The notes: generated from the letters alone by a model not told the origin. DNA of 56,067 bases from Onchocerca volvulus (GCA_000499405.2 HG738156.1:1156-57222); one strand, 5' to 3'. Counted from the stretch's first letter, positions 33,867 through 46,675 are shown. Made by a program: numbers and translations.

Positions 33867-35479
33867 CGGTTCACTTTCCTACAGCACATCGGCACATATT
33901 TACATACTTCTGCAAACAACTAAATTCCAAAAAGTATGGTATAAAAAACTCAAACCAAATTTCAAACCAAACCTGTATTAAATACAGCAATCCTTTTTTA
34001 ATGTAACGGCAATTTTATCGGTCGAAGGCGGGCGACTGATTTTCCTTTGTTCCAGAATACTCATAAATCCCGAAAATACGCATTGACGAGATATTCTCGG
34101 AGATAAATAATACAGAAAGTTCTCTGCTAAAGCGAAGTACAAAAGTTGTAAGTTGTCAAGCAAACTTCGAATGGCCTTAAGAGATATCTCGTAAATACAA
34201 TTTGACCTGGTGTGCGATACTGCTATGAATCTCTCACATTCGTTATGGCAAAAAATTTGCAGTCTCTCTTTCACCTTCTCGTAATTATAACTGCGAACAT
34301 TATCCACTTCCGTAACTTTTTACACAAATTTTACATGTCACATCATTCCGTTAATTTCTAAATAATTTTTCAAAAAACAATTTGCAAAAAATTTTCCGTC
34401 AGTTATTTAAATTCTTCTTATGATACATTCATCATTCCAATAGTAATTACTATCATTATCAATCATTAAGCATGAGCACGAGCAAGAGGTTGACGAACGA
34501 TTGAGACTGAAGACTAGTTTGATCAACATTGAAATTCATCGCCAATTAATCATTATACTGAAACTTTTGTTATCATTCCTGTTTTTACTTCTGCCGAGCA
34601 TATCGAAAATTCCGAGAAATTTTGTGATATCAATTATAATTCAATCATTTTTGCCAACTTGAATATTTCTCATTGATGTTTAATCAATAATTCACTTAAT
34701 GTTGTTCTTTCTTAGTGTTCCAAATGGAATGAAACGGTTGTATTTCACTTTGGTTTAATACTGCTTTGTTTGCACTGTAAAGATTGTTGTTTTCTGTTTA
34801 TCCCAAAAAAAAAAGGTAGTAACTTTAAGAAAAAGATTTTTCATTGGCTAAAAAGTATCTTGCCCAGAATTTCAACTTTTTTTCTCGATTTCCGAAAAAG
34901 CCGTGTAACTATCTCAAACCACGCATGAGATTCAACCGTAATTTAATTTGGTTTTTGCATTTATATGTACTTATGGGCAAGAAACGTTCAAGAAAAAAGG
35001 TCTGGCAATTTTATACAATAGGAGTTAAAGAACATTCATTTCTGTGGCTCGTATTGTTTCCATCGGGTGTTTTTTTTTTTTTTAGAAATTTTCACTCAAA
35101 ATGTATTACAGAAGAAAAATTCAGAAAGATACCAACTATCGTAAAAGACAAGTTATTTTGTGGAAGATTTTTGCGGATTGGAACTTGAGAAGGACTGGAT
35201 TTTTTTTTTTGGCACTCGTTCTACTTCGAGTAGCATTTTTTCGGTATCTTATTTATCAAATGAAGGAACACTTAATTTCTCATCTTTAGTTCCTTGAAGT
35301 TTCATTGCTTGAAATGAATGATAATTGCTAGCCTATATCGAAGAGTGCCAGCGCTTCAGTTTGAATTTCCGAATTCGTGGGTTTATGGCACTGATTCCTT
35401 TATGCAACTGTAAAATCCATTACTTTCTATTATTATTAGTTTGTCTTTATCCGCTATCATGTTGTTCGTTATTCGTGAT
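33867..35479. other. AT-rich stretch, no confirmed gene
   Basis: A 109-codon minus-strand frame at 33978-34307 has fairly balanced composition but starts at GTG, with a TAA a few codons upstream, so it would need to be an internal exon; no domain recognised. A plus-strand frame at 34844-35188 is Lys/Phe-rich and likely spurious. Poly-T/poly-A runs lie near 34805, 35070 and 35200. Confidence 0.4.
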
Positions 35480-36560
35480 TCCATTCTTCTCTTCCATGGT
35501 TTTCTGACTTGAGGCCTTTGTAATGACCAGCACAAAGCATAGAGCTCTGTCATCCCTTCCGAAGAAAATTTATTTCCCTTGCTTTCTCTTTTTTCTACAT
35601 AGCCTCATTGTAGACAATTTAAGCACATGTCGGTTTTTCTCAAACGCTCCGTCCATTGCTTCGCGAATTTATAGTTTTGACATTAATCATACATATTATC
35701 TTTTTTACAAAATGAATATTTTTTAGTTTAGTTTCGATCAAATGTTTTTTTCTGGGTTTCTTTCGGACATTGTCATGTGAGCCGTGACAATTTGCCATGA
35801 CATGGGTCGGATTCTCTTTTTTCTATTTCCCGCAATTATTAATTTGTTTTCACTTGCACTGATCTCTTCTCATATCCGGTATTACATGCTTGAGTTCGAG
35901 CAACTCTTTTCTTGCTATTTCCCTCAAATAGCTTTTTCAATTTAGCAGTTGACAAAAATCGTCTTATTTTCGCTATTACACCGTTGAAATCCATCAGAAT
36001 AAATTTCTCTCAATAGTTGTTTGCATACTCTAGAGGTCCAAACTTCTCCTTATGACTTCTGATTGTCGGATGACTTGTTAATCACTTCGATTAATTCCGT
36101 CAAATCTCGGTCATTGCTTGTGATGTTTTGAAATTCGCTTATAGCAAATTAGTGATCGCCGATGTGTCGCTAAATTTTTGTGTCAGTAATTGTTTAATAA
36201 TGCTATAGTTTTTTGTCGCGACACCGTATCCCCATACTGCTCTTTAGGCTCACGTTTGAAGCAGGAAAGTAAGAAATTCAGCTTCTGTATGTCCGAGAGT
36301 TCTTGCTTAGGCATTTCTGCTTTAAAGTTGAGCAAAGTTCCCTCTATTTTGGAGGATCCCCACTAAAGATTGCTAGCGATGATTGGGGCGAATTCGCTGT
36401 CGCTTGCCCAGCCGTTTGTTCATTTTTCTTCAATCTGTTCAAGTTGACGACTCACTCGTTTATTTCGTATGAATTCGATTTCAGCTTCAGCTTTCTTCTT
36501 GTGTCTGGCTAAGACTATCAATGTTACTTCTTCATTTATTAAGTTCAATATTCCTGGATC
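35480..36560 (-). pseudogene. BEL/Pao element 4 gag remnant
   Basis: The minus strand reads, in broken frames, a gag: a charged helical N-terminus near 36530-36440 (KKKAEAEIEFIRNKR), then SGDPPK-REL, LSDIQKLNFLLSCFK near 36370-36250, EQYGDT near 36230, and NITSNDRDLTELIE near 36110. A zinc-knuckle remnant is near 35660-35590 (CLNCLQ-GYVEK). No pol follows and no LTR was recognised at either end. It abuts the duplicated upstream region of prolyl-hydroxylase copy B. Confidence 0.7.
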
Positions 36561-36579
36561 ATCCTCATCATATTAAGCA

Positions 36580-37400
36580 CCTGAAGATTTCCAGTTCCTT
36601 TATATCATACTTTTTGGAATTTAATTTGTTTGTAGAAGTACATAAGTGAATGCATTATGCAAAAATGATACATTATATCAAAATGATACTACAAGAATAT
36701 GAAAAATGATACATGAAAAAGATACTGTGGACAGTACTTGATATATTCTTATTAATTGCTACAGTTTCTGCCAAATATTGCAGATCCACTGTCTTGCTGA
36801 AAGCAATAATTAGAGTTTGAGAGGAATATTCTGGTAACGATTAATGGTTACTTGGAAAGAGTTAGAAAGACTTGATTATTTTAAAAAAGCGATTATTGTT
36901 TCGTTTGAGCTGAGTCTAACTGCTTTACCTTACTTTTACTTTTTCATTCCTCACTTTAATGTAAACTGCCACTGTAACTTAACCTCATGACTTCTTCTTT
37001 TTGTTCCACTAACAAAATCTGGAGCATAAAGCAAATCGTTCAAAGTAGTCCAAATTATTGCTATCCAACTGATTATTGAAGAAATTTCAGCAATGAATTT
37101 TTGAACACCACATTTTTCAAAAGCTAAAGGCTTCTGTAAATCTGTAAATGGTATCATCGCCAATACTCAATTGCATCATTCTACAAACCACTGATGAAAT
37201 TTTAGGTTTTTCTAAAGAAATAGGAGAGCGTAGTAATAAAACCATACGTGATGGAGAAGAGGCGATAAAGCATCCGATCAATGCCGTCTGTTGATTGAAG
37301 GGATGATAAGAGACTGGAACGAAGTAGTAAAGATCGTGCAACCCAACTCCGCCGATGATTTCCGCAACGTGGCTCGTTAGCAGTTATTACGCCAATTATC
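36580..37400 (+). pseudogene. Prolyl 4-hydroxylase alpha fragment B (promoter, exons 1-2)
   Basis: Upstream sequence 36590-36712 matches 41590-41660, including GAGTTCCTTT-like and TTTGTTTGTAG before the start. Exon 1 (36713-36888) begins MKKILWTVLDIFLLIATVSA but has a TGA after KAIIRV, and its donor is GCGATT instead of GTAAGC. Exon 2 (37206-~37397) retains KTIRDGEEAIKHPINA and, after a shift, MIRDWNEVVKIVQPNSADD, which is closer to the family consensus than copy C's exon 2. Similarity ends shortly after 37440 and no further exon is seen. A tandem partial duplicate, dead. Confidence 0.82.
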
Positions 37401-37708
37401 CTATAAATATTCCTCCTATCTCTTTCGTGAAATGAAATATAATCTCAGAAGAGTTGGTATTTAGGATATAAATGACCATCTGTCAGAAATAAATTTTAGA
37501 TTAGTTTATCCAAAGACGATATACAAACTTACTCTTTTGAACAATATGTTTGGAAATACAGGAAAAAACATCTAGTCGACTGATTAGAATACAGAAAGTT
37601 TTCCCCAATTTTTACACAACAGAGATGGGAGGAAACTTTTTTAGATTTAAACCGGTGATAAATGAAATGAATTTCAAAATTTTTTGCTCTTATTAGAAAT
37701 GGAAATAT

Positions 37709-38638
37709 TATCGATAACCCGAAATGCCGACATGATTCAAATATTTTTTATACTAAAAATTTGTAACGTCAAGCATGTAAGCCATTTATCCATGTTATTC
37801 ACAATGGCCCTTTGTTTCTCATCACCTAATCTGCTGATAATGCTCCTGCGCTTCGTTTAAGAGTTTTAAATGTTATAAATGGATGCAGAATTGCGTAAGT
37901 GATTGTATAATATGCTAATATCTGTAACTTATAAGGATTAATTCATGCTCTTTTTTTGAAGATTGTAAGTGATTGTGAAATATTTCTGAAATTTCACAGG
38001 GATTAATGCTCTTTGTCTAAAGGATTGCAAATGATTGCGATCATGTCAATTGTCGAATACTGTATGGACTAAATGTTTGTTCCTTTTTAAATGTTTTAAG
38101 CATTTATCTCTTATCCTTTTAGTCTTTATCCATACCAATCTTTTTTGTATGATGAATATAGAAACCTCTGCTCCTATGAAGGATGTCCATACAAAAGCGG
38201 AACTTTCGGGACAGCAGGAGCAGTGCGTGAATACATTCTTAGCAGCGACGGTAGTATTCTCTTCAGTATTCCTATCACCAGTTAATCAAGACTAGTAACG
38301 GCATAGTGTCTACAAATGTTGACATCGACAGTTCATCAGCAGCAAGGAAACCATATCAACAACAAGCTCTCTCACATCAATATCATTGGCGAACGTTCCC
38401 AGCCAACATCAAAATCTCAACGAAGCACAAAAAACAATTCATCAAAGTTCCATTATTGGTATTATTTGTATTAGTCGCATGTTGTTTTTTTCTCATTATT
38501 TGTAATCGTTTCTCAGTATCTTATAAACTTGACAAAGGCTATTGTTGATTGATTCAAATCACAGCAGCAAAAAGATCTCCCATCCAACGACTCTAGAATC
38601 TCAAATCACAAATCAATCAGAAACTTTCTTTCTCCTGA
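37709..38638 (-). repeat. LTR family A, copy 6 (diverged)
   Basis: Reversed and diverged. The left end aligns with TGTCGGTAAACC as TATCGATAACCC. The middle contains AGTGATTGT-AAATAT repeats (37895, 37965). The right part CCATACAAAAGCGGAACTTT and CAGTAGCAACGGCATAGTG-like blocks match other copies, ending CAGAAACTTTCTTTCTCCTG. It is the oldest-looking copy. Open frames within are not genes. Confidence 0.7.
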
Positions 38639-40859
38639 AAATATTATAAAGTCATAATGGGCAATCCAAATCCAAACATCGTTTAATAGAATAGGTTTCA
38701 ATGAGATAATTGCCTTCAATAGAAAACCAACGAGCGTTTTGACGGAGATGAGCAGCTGACAGTATGTGGAAAGAGGAATGTTATTTCTGCACAAGATTTT
38801 GCAGTAAAAAAAGCAGTGAATGGTTGAAAGTAAGGCATCTGCTTCTTGATTCATGGAATGCAGGGGTTTCACATCGGATATTCTAAATTCTTTTTGGGAA
38901 CAGAAATTTGAAAAATTCATCTTTTCAATATTTTCCTAATGGATTGCCTGTGATGTATCCGTTTTTTAATGACTTTTTCCATAGGATAGATTATATCAGA
39001 TTGAAAAGTGACTATATTTTATTCAATCATCCAAAATTTCGTTCAGAGCAATTTAAATGATGAGGGAAAATACTGAAGTCTAGAGGGAATTTCTGCTGAA
39101 CATTCTCTCTTCCTAATATTGCAACAGTGAAATTGAACGCTGCTTCTGACAGATTGCAACATATTTTATAAGATTTTAGAATTGAAATTGATGAATAAAT
39201 GAAAGACCTTTTCGATTCAACTGCTTAATCTTTCGTTATACTAAATTTATAGCCGCGATAACCTATACAATTTTATCCGCAGATTGTAAAAACTTCACTT
39301 TTTTCTGTCAAAATTCTCTACAGATTTGCATCATAATAAATTGTTTTTTATATCTGGAAAATTGACGTTGAATTTTCTTGAAAGTGAACAACTTTACATC
39401 GAAGGATTCAAGGAGTTTTACAAATTTCTGGAAGATAAATAACCTGTAGATATCCGGCATTAATCACATTCTCACATCATCCTGTTTCTCGAAATCTCAA
39501 AACTTTTACTTCCACTAAACTTCCCGATTCTCATCAATTGCTGATCTTCCACCATTCGACCCAAACTTTCTTCTATTCATTTCAGATCATTGTATAAATC
39601 ATTTTGCTTTATAAAGGGCATCAATAATCCTTTGATGCTGCATTTTGCCGCACTCGGTACAAATATTCTGAAATGCACTTCTGTTTCATGATTTTCGGAA
39701 TGATTCATATCATTCCAATTTCCAATATTATCAATATTAGATTTTTGTTCCAAATTCGCTTCATCGGTTTTCAGTTCAAAACTTTAATCTTTCGCCACAT
39801 TTCCGGTAATATTGCAACAGTTCGGGGAAAATGAAGTTTGTTTCTTGTATTTCCAATTAAATCATAATTTTTCAAGAGCTATTCTAAGTTTGATCTATTC
39901 GATTGCGACTTTAAATCCGACATTTCTTGTGCAGTCAATAAGCAAGCGGTATTTCAAGCTGTTGTATCAGTGTTCAATCATTGAAGCTCTTCCTCTCTTC
40001 AAGGACATATAGATTATTCTGCGCTATTTAACTATCGCTCTGTTCGAATATGAACGAGACTCTTAAAAATTATGCGGGATTTCTCATAGCTTTTATTTTT
40101 GGATCAATCTTCGGAAGGTGAATAGTGTTACTGTTTTTGTTGGTTTGCAGTCCAGCAAAAAAACGAATACTGTTGAAGTTTCGATCAGAGCAAACTCGTT
40201 GCGTTCTGGTAGTGTCAACAAGTAAATAGTTTTAAGTATTACTACGCTAAAAGACGTTATCCTACCCACAAAAAATGTCTAAATCAAATTGATCTGTAAG
40301 ACGCAGTGTCTTCTCTTTTTTTTTCAGAAGCTAACGGTTTGGAAGCAAAACCTTTTTATTAATTGTTATATTATGGATTTTAGAAATTTCCCTTTCTACT
40401 GATTCAAATGGAATGATGCATCATTTTTTCTGAAAGTTCAGTTCTATCCAATATGCGTGTTTTTAAAAAGTTATTCATATGCATTTCATTCACTATATCC
40501 GAAATTTCACAGCATATAAGTTAGCTTTGTTAGCTTTAACGTATTGAATATGATCATGAAAATATAGTAAAACAAATATTAAGTTGACAGCAGTGCACAT
40601 GGAAGTAGAGATTCGAGCTGACAGTAATTCTTCACAATCGGTCGAGTTATCAGTACGAATTTCACTCATTTGTCCTAATATTATATTATGCCTTACATAC
40701 TAGCACGTTCTTTACTGTCTCTTCTGTCATCGTTCTCCATCTTTCGTCTGTTCTGTCAACTTTAATCTATTCTGCCATAAATTGTAGCTCATCTCCCTTA
40801 TTCATTTAGTTCTACTTACTCATTTGTTTCATATAATATCGGAAATTTCGCAGAATCTG
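38639..40859. other. AT-rich stretch between prolyl-hydroxylase copies, no supported gene
   Basis: No exon of the hydroxylase or collagen was found. A 104-codon minus-strand frame (38606-38920) overlaps the LTR edge and lacks a recognisable domain. Confidence 0.4.
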
Positions 40860-41170
40860 TTTCTCACAGTTAATCTACAATATTCACGGCTGGATGAACA
40901 ACATGTAAAATGCAGGAAGGGCTTACAGGAACATATAGTAGTTTTACAGCTACAATTATGATGGAGCACAACCTCAGGCTTTGGAAAATAAACCGTTTAT
41001 TGCAAGAAGTTGAATAATGTGACATGACATGCAAATTACAAATCAACAATAACAATATAAAGCTACTAATGAAAAAAAGGGATTAAAAGAATATTTATAA
41101 ATTTCAGTCGAATCATACAACCGCTCCCTGGATAACCTATACAAAAATGATGCAAAAGGAGGCCTTTGTT
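40860..41170 (-). repeat. LTR-like repeat E fragment
   Basis: Matches 53800-54250 in the same orientation: GACATGACATG-AAATTACAAATCAA against CGACACGACATGTACATTGC, and TACAACCGCTCC against TACAACCGCCTT. AATAAACGG lies on the minus strand near 40990. It is related to LTR D (54820-54850). Ends were not defined. Confidence 0.4.
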
Positions 41171-41631
41171 ATCGCGTGATGATCATCGACATTGACCGTA
41201 GTTGAGAGTTAAAAAATTAAGAATAAAAAAATGACTCAGCATATCTACAAGAATTGCAAATCATCTGTAGAAATATTCGTCTTTTGTTCCGGTAGAGGCT
41301 TGAAATTTTTTGCTAAAGTTGTCATAGATGAATTTGAAGGCTTTGGAAATACAATGTACAAGATCACTCATCACAGATATTTGTCAAGGCTACGTTCGAT
41401 GTTTTTTTTTTGACAATTTTCTTTCCAGCACCAATGTTTGCTTCGACGAATATACTATCTCGTCAATGTGAATCTACGGACTTTTTGAGCACTATAAGGA
41501 AAGGAAAGGCAATCGTCTACCTTTCACCGATTTAACTAACATCGGAAAACATTCAAGTGCTTAATATAGTTCTGGTTTGAAATTCCAATCGAGTTCCTTT
41601 ATATGATAATTGGAATTTACATTGTTTGCAG

Positions 41632-44600
41632 AAATACACAAACAAATGCATTGTAGAAAAATGATACTATGGACCATACTCAATATATTCTTATTGGTTG
41701 CCATAGTTTCTGCCGAATTTTGCAAATCCCTTGACTTCTTGAAAGCAATAATTGGAGCTGAGAGTGATACTCCGATAATGATTAATTGCTACGTGGAAAA
41801 AGAGTTAGAAGGGTTTGATTATTTAAAAAAGTAAGCGGTTATTGTTTCTTTTAAGCCAAATCTGTTTTATTTTACTTTCACCTCCACTTTTCCACTCCTC
41901 ACTTTGATGTAAACTGACAGTAAAAGTTAAGTCATGACTGTATCTTTTTATTTTTCCCACAGAATCTGTGCACAAAGCAAGTCGTTTACAAATCAAAGTG
42001 ACTACTCAGATTTTGGGAAGAAAACTTGTGTTCTTCAAATTTATTGCTAGCCAAGTGGTTATTTAAGAAATTTCAGCAATGAACGCTTGAATACGGCAGT
42101 TTTGTAAACGATTGAAGGCTTTTGTGATCATCATTTCTTTCTATAAACCACTGATATAACTTTAGATTTACTAAAGAAGTAGAAGAACATAACGATAAAA
42201 CTATACGGGATGGTGAAGAGGCGATAAGGCAATTAATCAGTGCTTTCCTGTTGAATACAGAAATGATAACAATGATCATGCGATCCAATTCCGCCGATGC
42301 TGTCATCTGCAACGTGACTCTTCAGCGGGCCAAAAACCGAATCGACTATCCTACAAAGGTTCTTTATTGCCGCTTTTATTCTCTTAAAGTTCACTTTTTT
42401 CACTGAACCTGCCTGTCATGAAATGAGGAACAGAAATGCAAATCATGGTTGTGAACCAAAATAGTTGGTAAATGATAGGTTAATTCTTCTAGTTTTTTTT
42501 TTTTTTTTTTGAGAACTAATTTGAATTTAATCTCTTGTGGAACTGTTTCTGTTGAATTTACTTTCATATTGTCTAAGCTATTATTTGATGTGTGCTTAGG
42601 AAGTACAGACATGATTATGTCGTTAAACAATTAGTATTGTATGATTATGTAGTTGGATAGTAGTGTACTACAATGTAGGACTGTATAGGAGGATCTATCA
42701 GGCGCTGCAATTGGTTTGCTACGTTTACAAGACACATATCAAATGGATACTAAGGATATTGCTGATGGGAAAATCTTGAATTCTCAAACGCGAACAGTTG
42801 CTTTAACTGGTGAATTTTGATCATTTAAATGACGATTTCAAGAAAAGCTAGACGAGGAAGATTCTCTCTCTTCTCCTTTACATTCTTTGCATTCTTCAAA
42901 ATGAAGAGAATGTTGAAAGGAGAACATATATGATTTTAGAGTTTCAAATGTTGCAGCTGGAGATTGTTTTGAAATTGGTCGTGTAGCATACAATAAACAT
43001 GATTATTACCATACTATTATGTGGATGCAAGAAGCGCGAGAGCGCGTCGAGAAAGAAGCCGTCCGATCGGCAAATCTAGATGATATCCTCGAATATTTGG
43101 CTTTTTCATTGTATAAACAGGGCAATCTAAAACGAGCTTTGCTACTTGCAGATGAATTGTACCGTATGAGTAAGCCATCTGTCATTGAGTTCTTTTTTTT
43201 TTTTTCAACAAAAAACTTTCTAGCCCTAGTAGCTCGGAGATTTTTTTCATCAGCGACGGAGTTTCACATGCGTATAAGTCATACATTCATTGACACGTTA
43301 AATATTAAATTCTTACGTAACACGAATTGTTTTATACTGCTTGCACAACAGATCCGGATCATCCACGAGCCAGAAGCAATGTAAGGAAATATGAATATTT
43401 ACTAGAAAATAATGGAGTCCAACGTATTGATATGCGTGGGGACATTCCACCAATAAATAATATACGAGATGAAAATGAATTTGACGAAGGAGCAAAGTTG
43501 ACGTACGAAGCACTATGTCGACAAAAAGTGCCCGTAGTGAGCGCTTTGTTGTTATCTGTTTAAATTATTCATAGAGAAAAACTTCCGAAATTGAGCTGTA
43601 ATATTTCGAATCGTTGACTTATTATTTTGATAACAGTGACTACGCATTCCAATAAGCACTGTATCAGAAGTTGCTGGAAATTTAGCTCTACTTTTTTGTT
43701 TCTGGATCGAATTTATTTTATTTCAGGAACTACCTAATCAAATTTTCGATATTTATGAATTTTGAATTTGGCGGATTTCTTGCAGGATACGACGGCACAA
43801 TCGCGATTGTATTGCTACTATAAAATGGATCGTCCTTATTTGAATCTGGCGCCGTTCAAAGTAGAAATTGTTCGCCAGAATCCGTTGGTTGTACTCTTCT
43901 CTGACATTGTTTCGGATAATGAGGCACGAATTATTCAAATGCTCGCAGCGTCTAAGGCATATTTAATGCTTCATGTTTTTGTATTATAGTACTCCGTACT
44001 CATTTTCAGGAGATTAGAAAGGGAGGAGAGGAAGAGTGATTACTGTATTTACTTTAGACCTGACAGAATGGTATAACCGCAATTTCAGTTCAAAATGGCT
44101 ATAATTCGCAATGTTTCAGCTGAAAATCCTGATTCTGTCTTTCGTATTTTCAAAAGGTATATGTTCAAATATTTCACTCATTCTAGTTTCACGATAAGTA
44201 AAATTCGTATTAATTGGGAGAAATAAGGCTCCAGAAGCAAAAAAAAATTCCTTTTTGTTTTTAGTTAATGCGGCAGACGGTTAAAATTGGTCACCATTCC
44301 AAATATTAATAGTTTATTTTGATAGCAAAGCGAGAAAATTAATCTGATCTCTTGACTTACACAAATTTTCATTGGATAACGAATTCACTCTCAGTGCTTC
44401 GTTGAAATGGACGGAACATGAAATAGTTAAACGCATCGATAGACGTCTTGAATTAGCAACAAATCTTGAAATAGAAACGGCAGAAAATCTTCAGGTAATT
44501 CCTCCAGACTCCTAAGCTTGATGATAGTGCTATAAAGATTTTTTCATTTCGTAAAGGCCAGTAAGAACATAAATCCCATAAATTTTTATCAGTTTGAACA

Positions 44601-45590
44601 ACTAAGAGTTTCAGATCCATAATTATGGAATTGGTGGATATTTCATACCTCATCTTGATTGTGAATGGATAAGTGTTATCTATATTACTTTTTTACTCTT
44701 TATTATCATGGCTGGATTTCATGCATCGATAGGATTTTTTTTTTCAAGTTTTTAATCGAAATTAAATTTCGGATGCGAAACTTAAAAAATTGTTCAATGG
44801 AAACAACACGAGTTTACAGAAATAATTGTTTCTTGCGCACAACATCAAACTAGCATTCGTGAATGTGCACATCGTTACAAAGTGTCATTTGAAACTTTCT
44901 TGATCAGTTCATATGTAATAATAAAATATCACATTTTTAGAAGGGAAATCAACACTTCAAAAAATTGGAAACAGGGAATCGAATAGCTTCAGTTCTAATC
45001 TACGTATTCATTCATTTGCTTCTCATTTGCCATGAATGAATTTTGGATAATCCAGTCATTTTACTTGAAAACGTTAATATAAATCATTGTTTCCATTTGA
45101 TTACAGATGACTGAACCAGAAATCGGAGGTCGTACAGTATTCATGACCAATTTGAAAATATCAGTACCGTGCATCAAAGTGAGTTATTAAACATTAGCTG
45201 ATAAACACCAATCAGGTAAATACTCTCATTTTAATATACATACATTGGTTTATTTATTATTTCCTTTAACCTAGAAAAAGTAGTATTAGACATGCCTGAA
45301 TTATTATAAATGGATTTCTGCAGAATGCAGCATTGTTCTGGTATAATTTGATGCGTAACGGTGAAATAGATGTGCGTTCTCGACATGCTGCATGTCCGGT
45401 ACTAACTGGAAGTAAATGGATCATGACCAAACAGTTTCGAGAACGAGGACAGGAATGGCGTCGACCGTGTGGTTTGAATCAGTTCGATCAGGAACGATAC
45501 ATAGGTGATTTAGGAGCTCACAAACCAAAATATCATCCAAATATTAAATCAAAGGCCAATTCTCCCAAAAAACTACACGAAAACCATTGA
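41632..45590 (+). pseudogene. P4HA: Prolyl 4-hydroxylase alpha subunit, copy C, 11 exons (gene or recent pseudogene)
   Basis: Hydroxylates Y-position proline of collagens in the ER. TTTGCAG at 41631 may accept a spliced leader. Exons: 41661-41830, 42166-42358, 42689-42809, 42942-43169, 43352-43536, 43786-43956, 44089-44156, 44395-44494, 44615-~44668, 45107-45178, 45324-45590. Phases of exons 1-8 agree and frames are open. Signal peptide MILWTILNIFLLVAIVSA. Substrate-binding domain DLSGAAIGLLRLQDTY and DCFEIGRVAYNKHDYYHT. Catalytic motif HLD (exon 9), second His in RHAACPVL, 2-oxoglutarate Lys in GSKW. Defects: intron 6 begins GC; exon 9 ends at ATAAGT; the exon joining HLD to MTEPEIGG was not found; exon 2 lacks the WNEVVK stretch kept in copy B; KSAW is KSAS. 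About 543 codons, near the usual ~540-560. C. elegans dpy-18/phy-1 is the nearest known type. Confidence 0.85.
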
Positions 45591-46239
45591 AAAAATGTGG
45601 ATCCAAAATTTGGACGGAAGTTGTGATTATGAAATTTCAGGAACAAAAGAGTTTTTAGTTTCTGCAAAGTTCATGTAAAGGCATTTAAAATAAAAAATTG
45701 AAGCATCTATGTGACCAAGATTTTTCTACCAATGCCTGTCGGTAAGACTGATTTTATTTATGTTCCGAGACAAACGAATCATTCTAAAATTTTATTGAAT
45801 GGGGAAGAGTGTTTCTTCCTGCGCAATGCGAGCAATTATTGGAGAGTGTCCGAGCAAGTTGATCACAAATTTTTTTTCTTTTTTTGCTGATCCATATAAA
45901 TAAACTTTATATGTTACCTGCTAGCTTTCACTGAATTTCGAAAGTTCTCAGCCGATTCTTTTCAAATTTCGACACAATCTCGTATCCCAACAGGCCAGCA
46001 TTTCTATACAGACGTGCTTTTTTTCACATGTCATGTCCGCGACAACTAAAGATAAGTGAAGAAGTGGGGTCTGTTGACTCCGCCTTCCTTTCTTTCTCTT
46101 ATTCTACTTCTACTTCCCATTTCTCTCTTTCTCTTCCTTTTCTCGAGTAAAACATATAGTTAGAACAAGACGTATTAGATTAATATAAAATTGAATGGAT
46201 GATGTGGAGACATTATATGGTTAAAACTAAAAGAAAAGA
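45591..46239. other. 3' flank of prolyl-hydroxylase copy C
   Basis: Possible polyadenylation signals AATAAA at 45690-45700 and 45898. A pyrimidine-rich tract at 46080-46140. No gene. Confidence 0.45.
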
Positions 46240-46315
46240 AAAAAACTGCTGTAAATCTTTACCAACAATTAAACTGTCCCTGTAAATCTTTACCAACAAT
46301 TAAACTATCGTATGT
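46240..46315 (+). repeat. 33-bp tandem duplication
   Basis: CTGTAAATCTTTACCAACAA occurs at 46249 and 46281 with TTAAACT following both. Confidence 0.8.
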
Positions 46316-46489
46316 CATAAATGAATTTTATAGAGTGCTCGGATTCAGTGAGTACCGAGATTTTAAATAATATTAACATTTTATTAAAGAAGCTAGTAAG
46401 ATAATAAGTTGGCGTGTTGTTAGCATAAAGTTTGTTCTAGATTTTCTGATGTTACAATCGCAAGATTTTTCACACTATTCATCAACGTC

Positions 46490-46675
46490 TGCACTGGTCT
46501 ATAGTCTTTCTATGTTTTTCGTTTATATCTGTATTGATCATATAGTCTCCACGTCATTCGTTCGCATATATATTGTTCCTATAGTCGCTCACGTTATTCG
46601 CTTACGTTTATATTGATCACATAGTCTCTCTTCACGTTATTCGTTCACGTTTATATTATTCGTATACTTCTTAAT
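46490..46675 (+). repeat. Minisatellite, ~55-60 bp unit, 3-4 copies
   Basis: Recurrent TATATTGATCA-ATAGTCTC followed by CACGTTATTCGTTCACGTT at about 46530, 46570 and 46610-46660, with a weaker first unit near 46495. Confidence 0.75.

Noticed and set aside
33978..34307. 109-codon minus-strand frame as a gene
   Set aside because: Starts at GTG with a stop just upstream, no recognisable domain or partner exons.
34844..35188. 114-codon plus-strand frame
   Set aside because: Low-complexity Lys/Phe composition expected from AT-rich DNA; includes poly-T runs.
41960..42050. Extra hydroxylase exon after CCCACAG at 41961
   Set aside because: Exons 1 and 2 already join in phase and match the family without it; its frame ends in a stop and copy B shows no conserved coding there.
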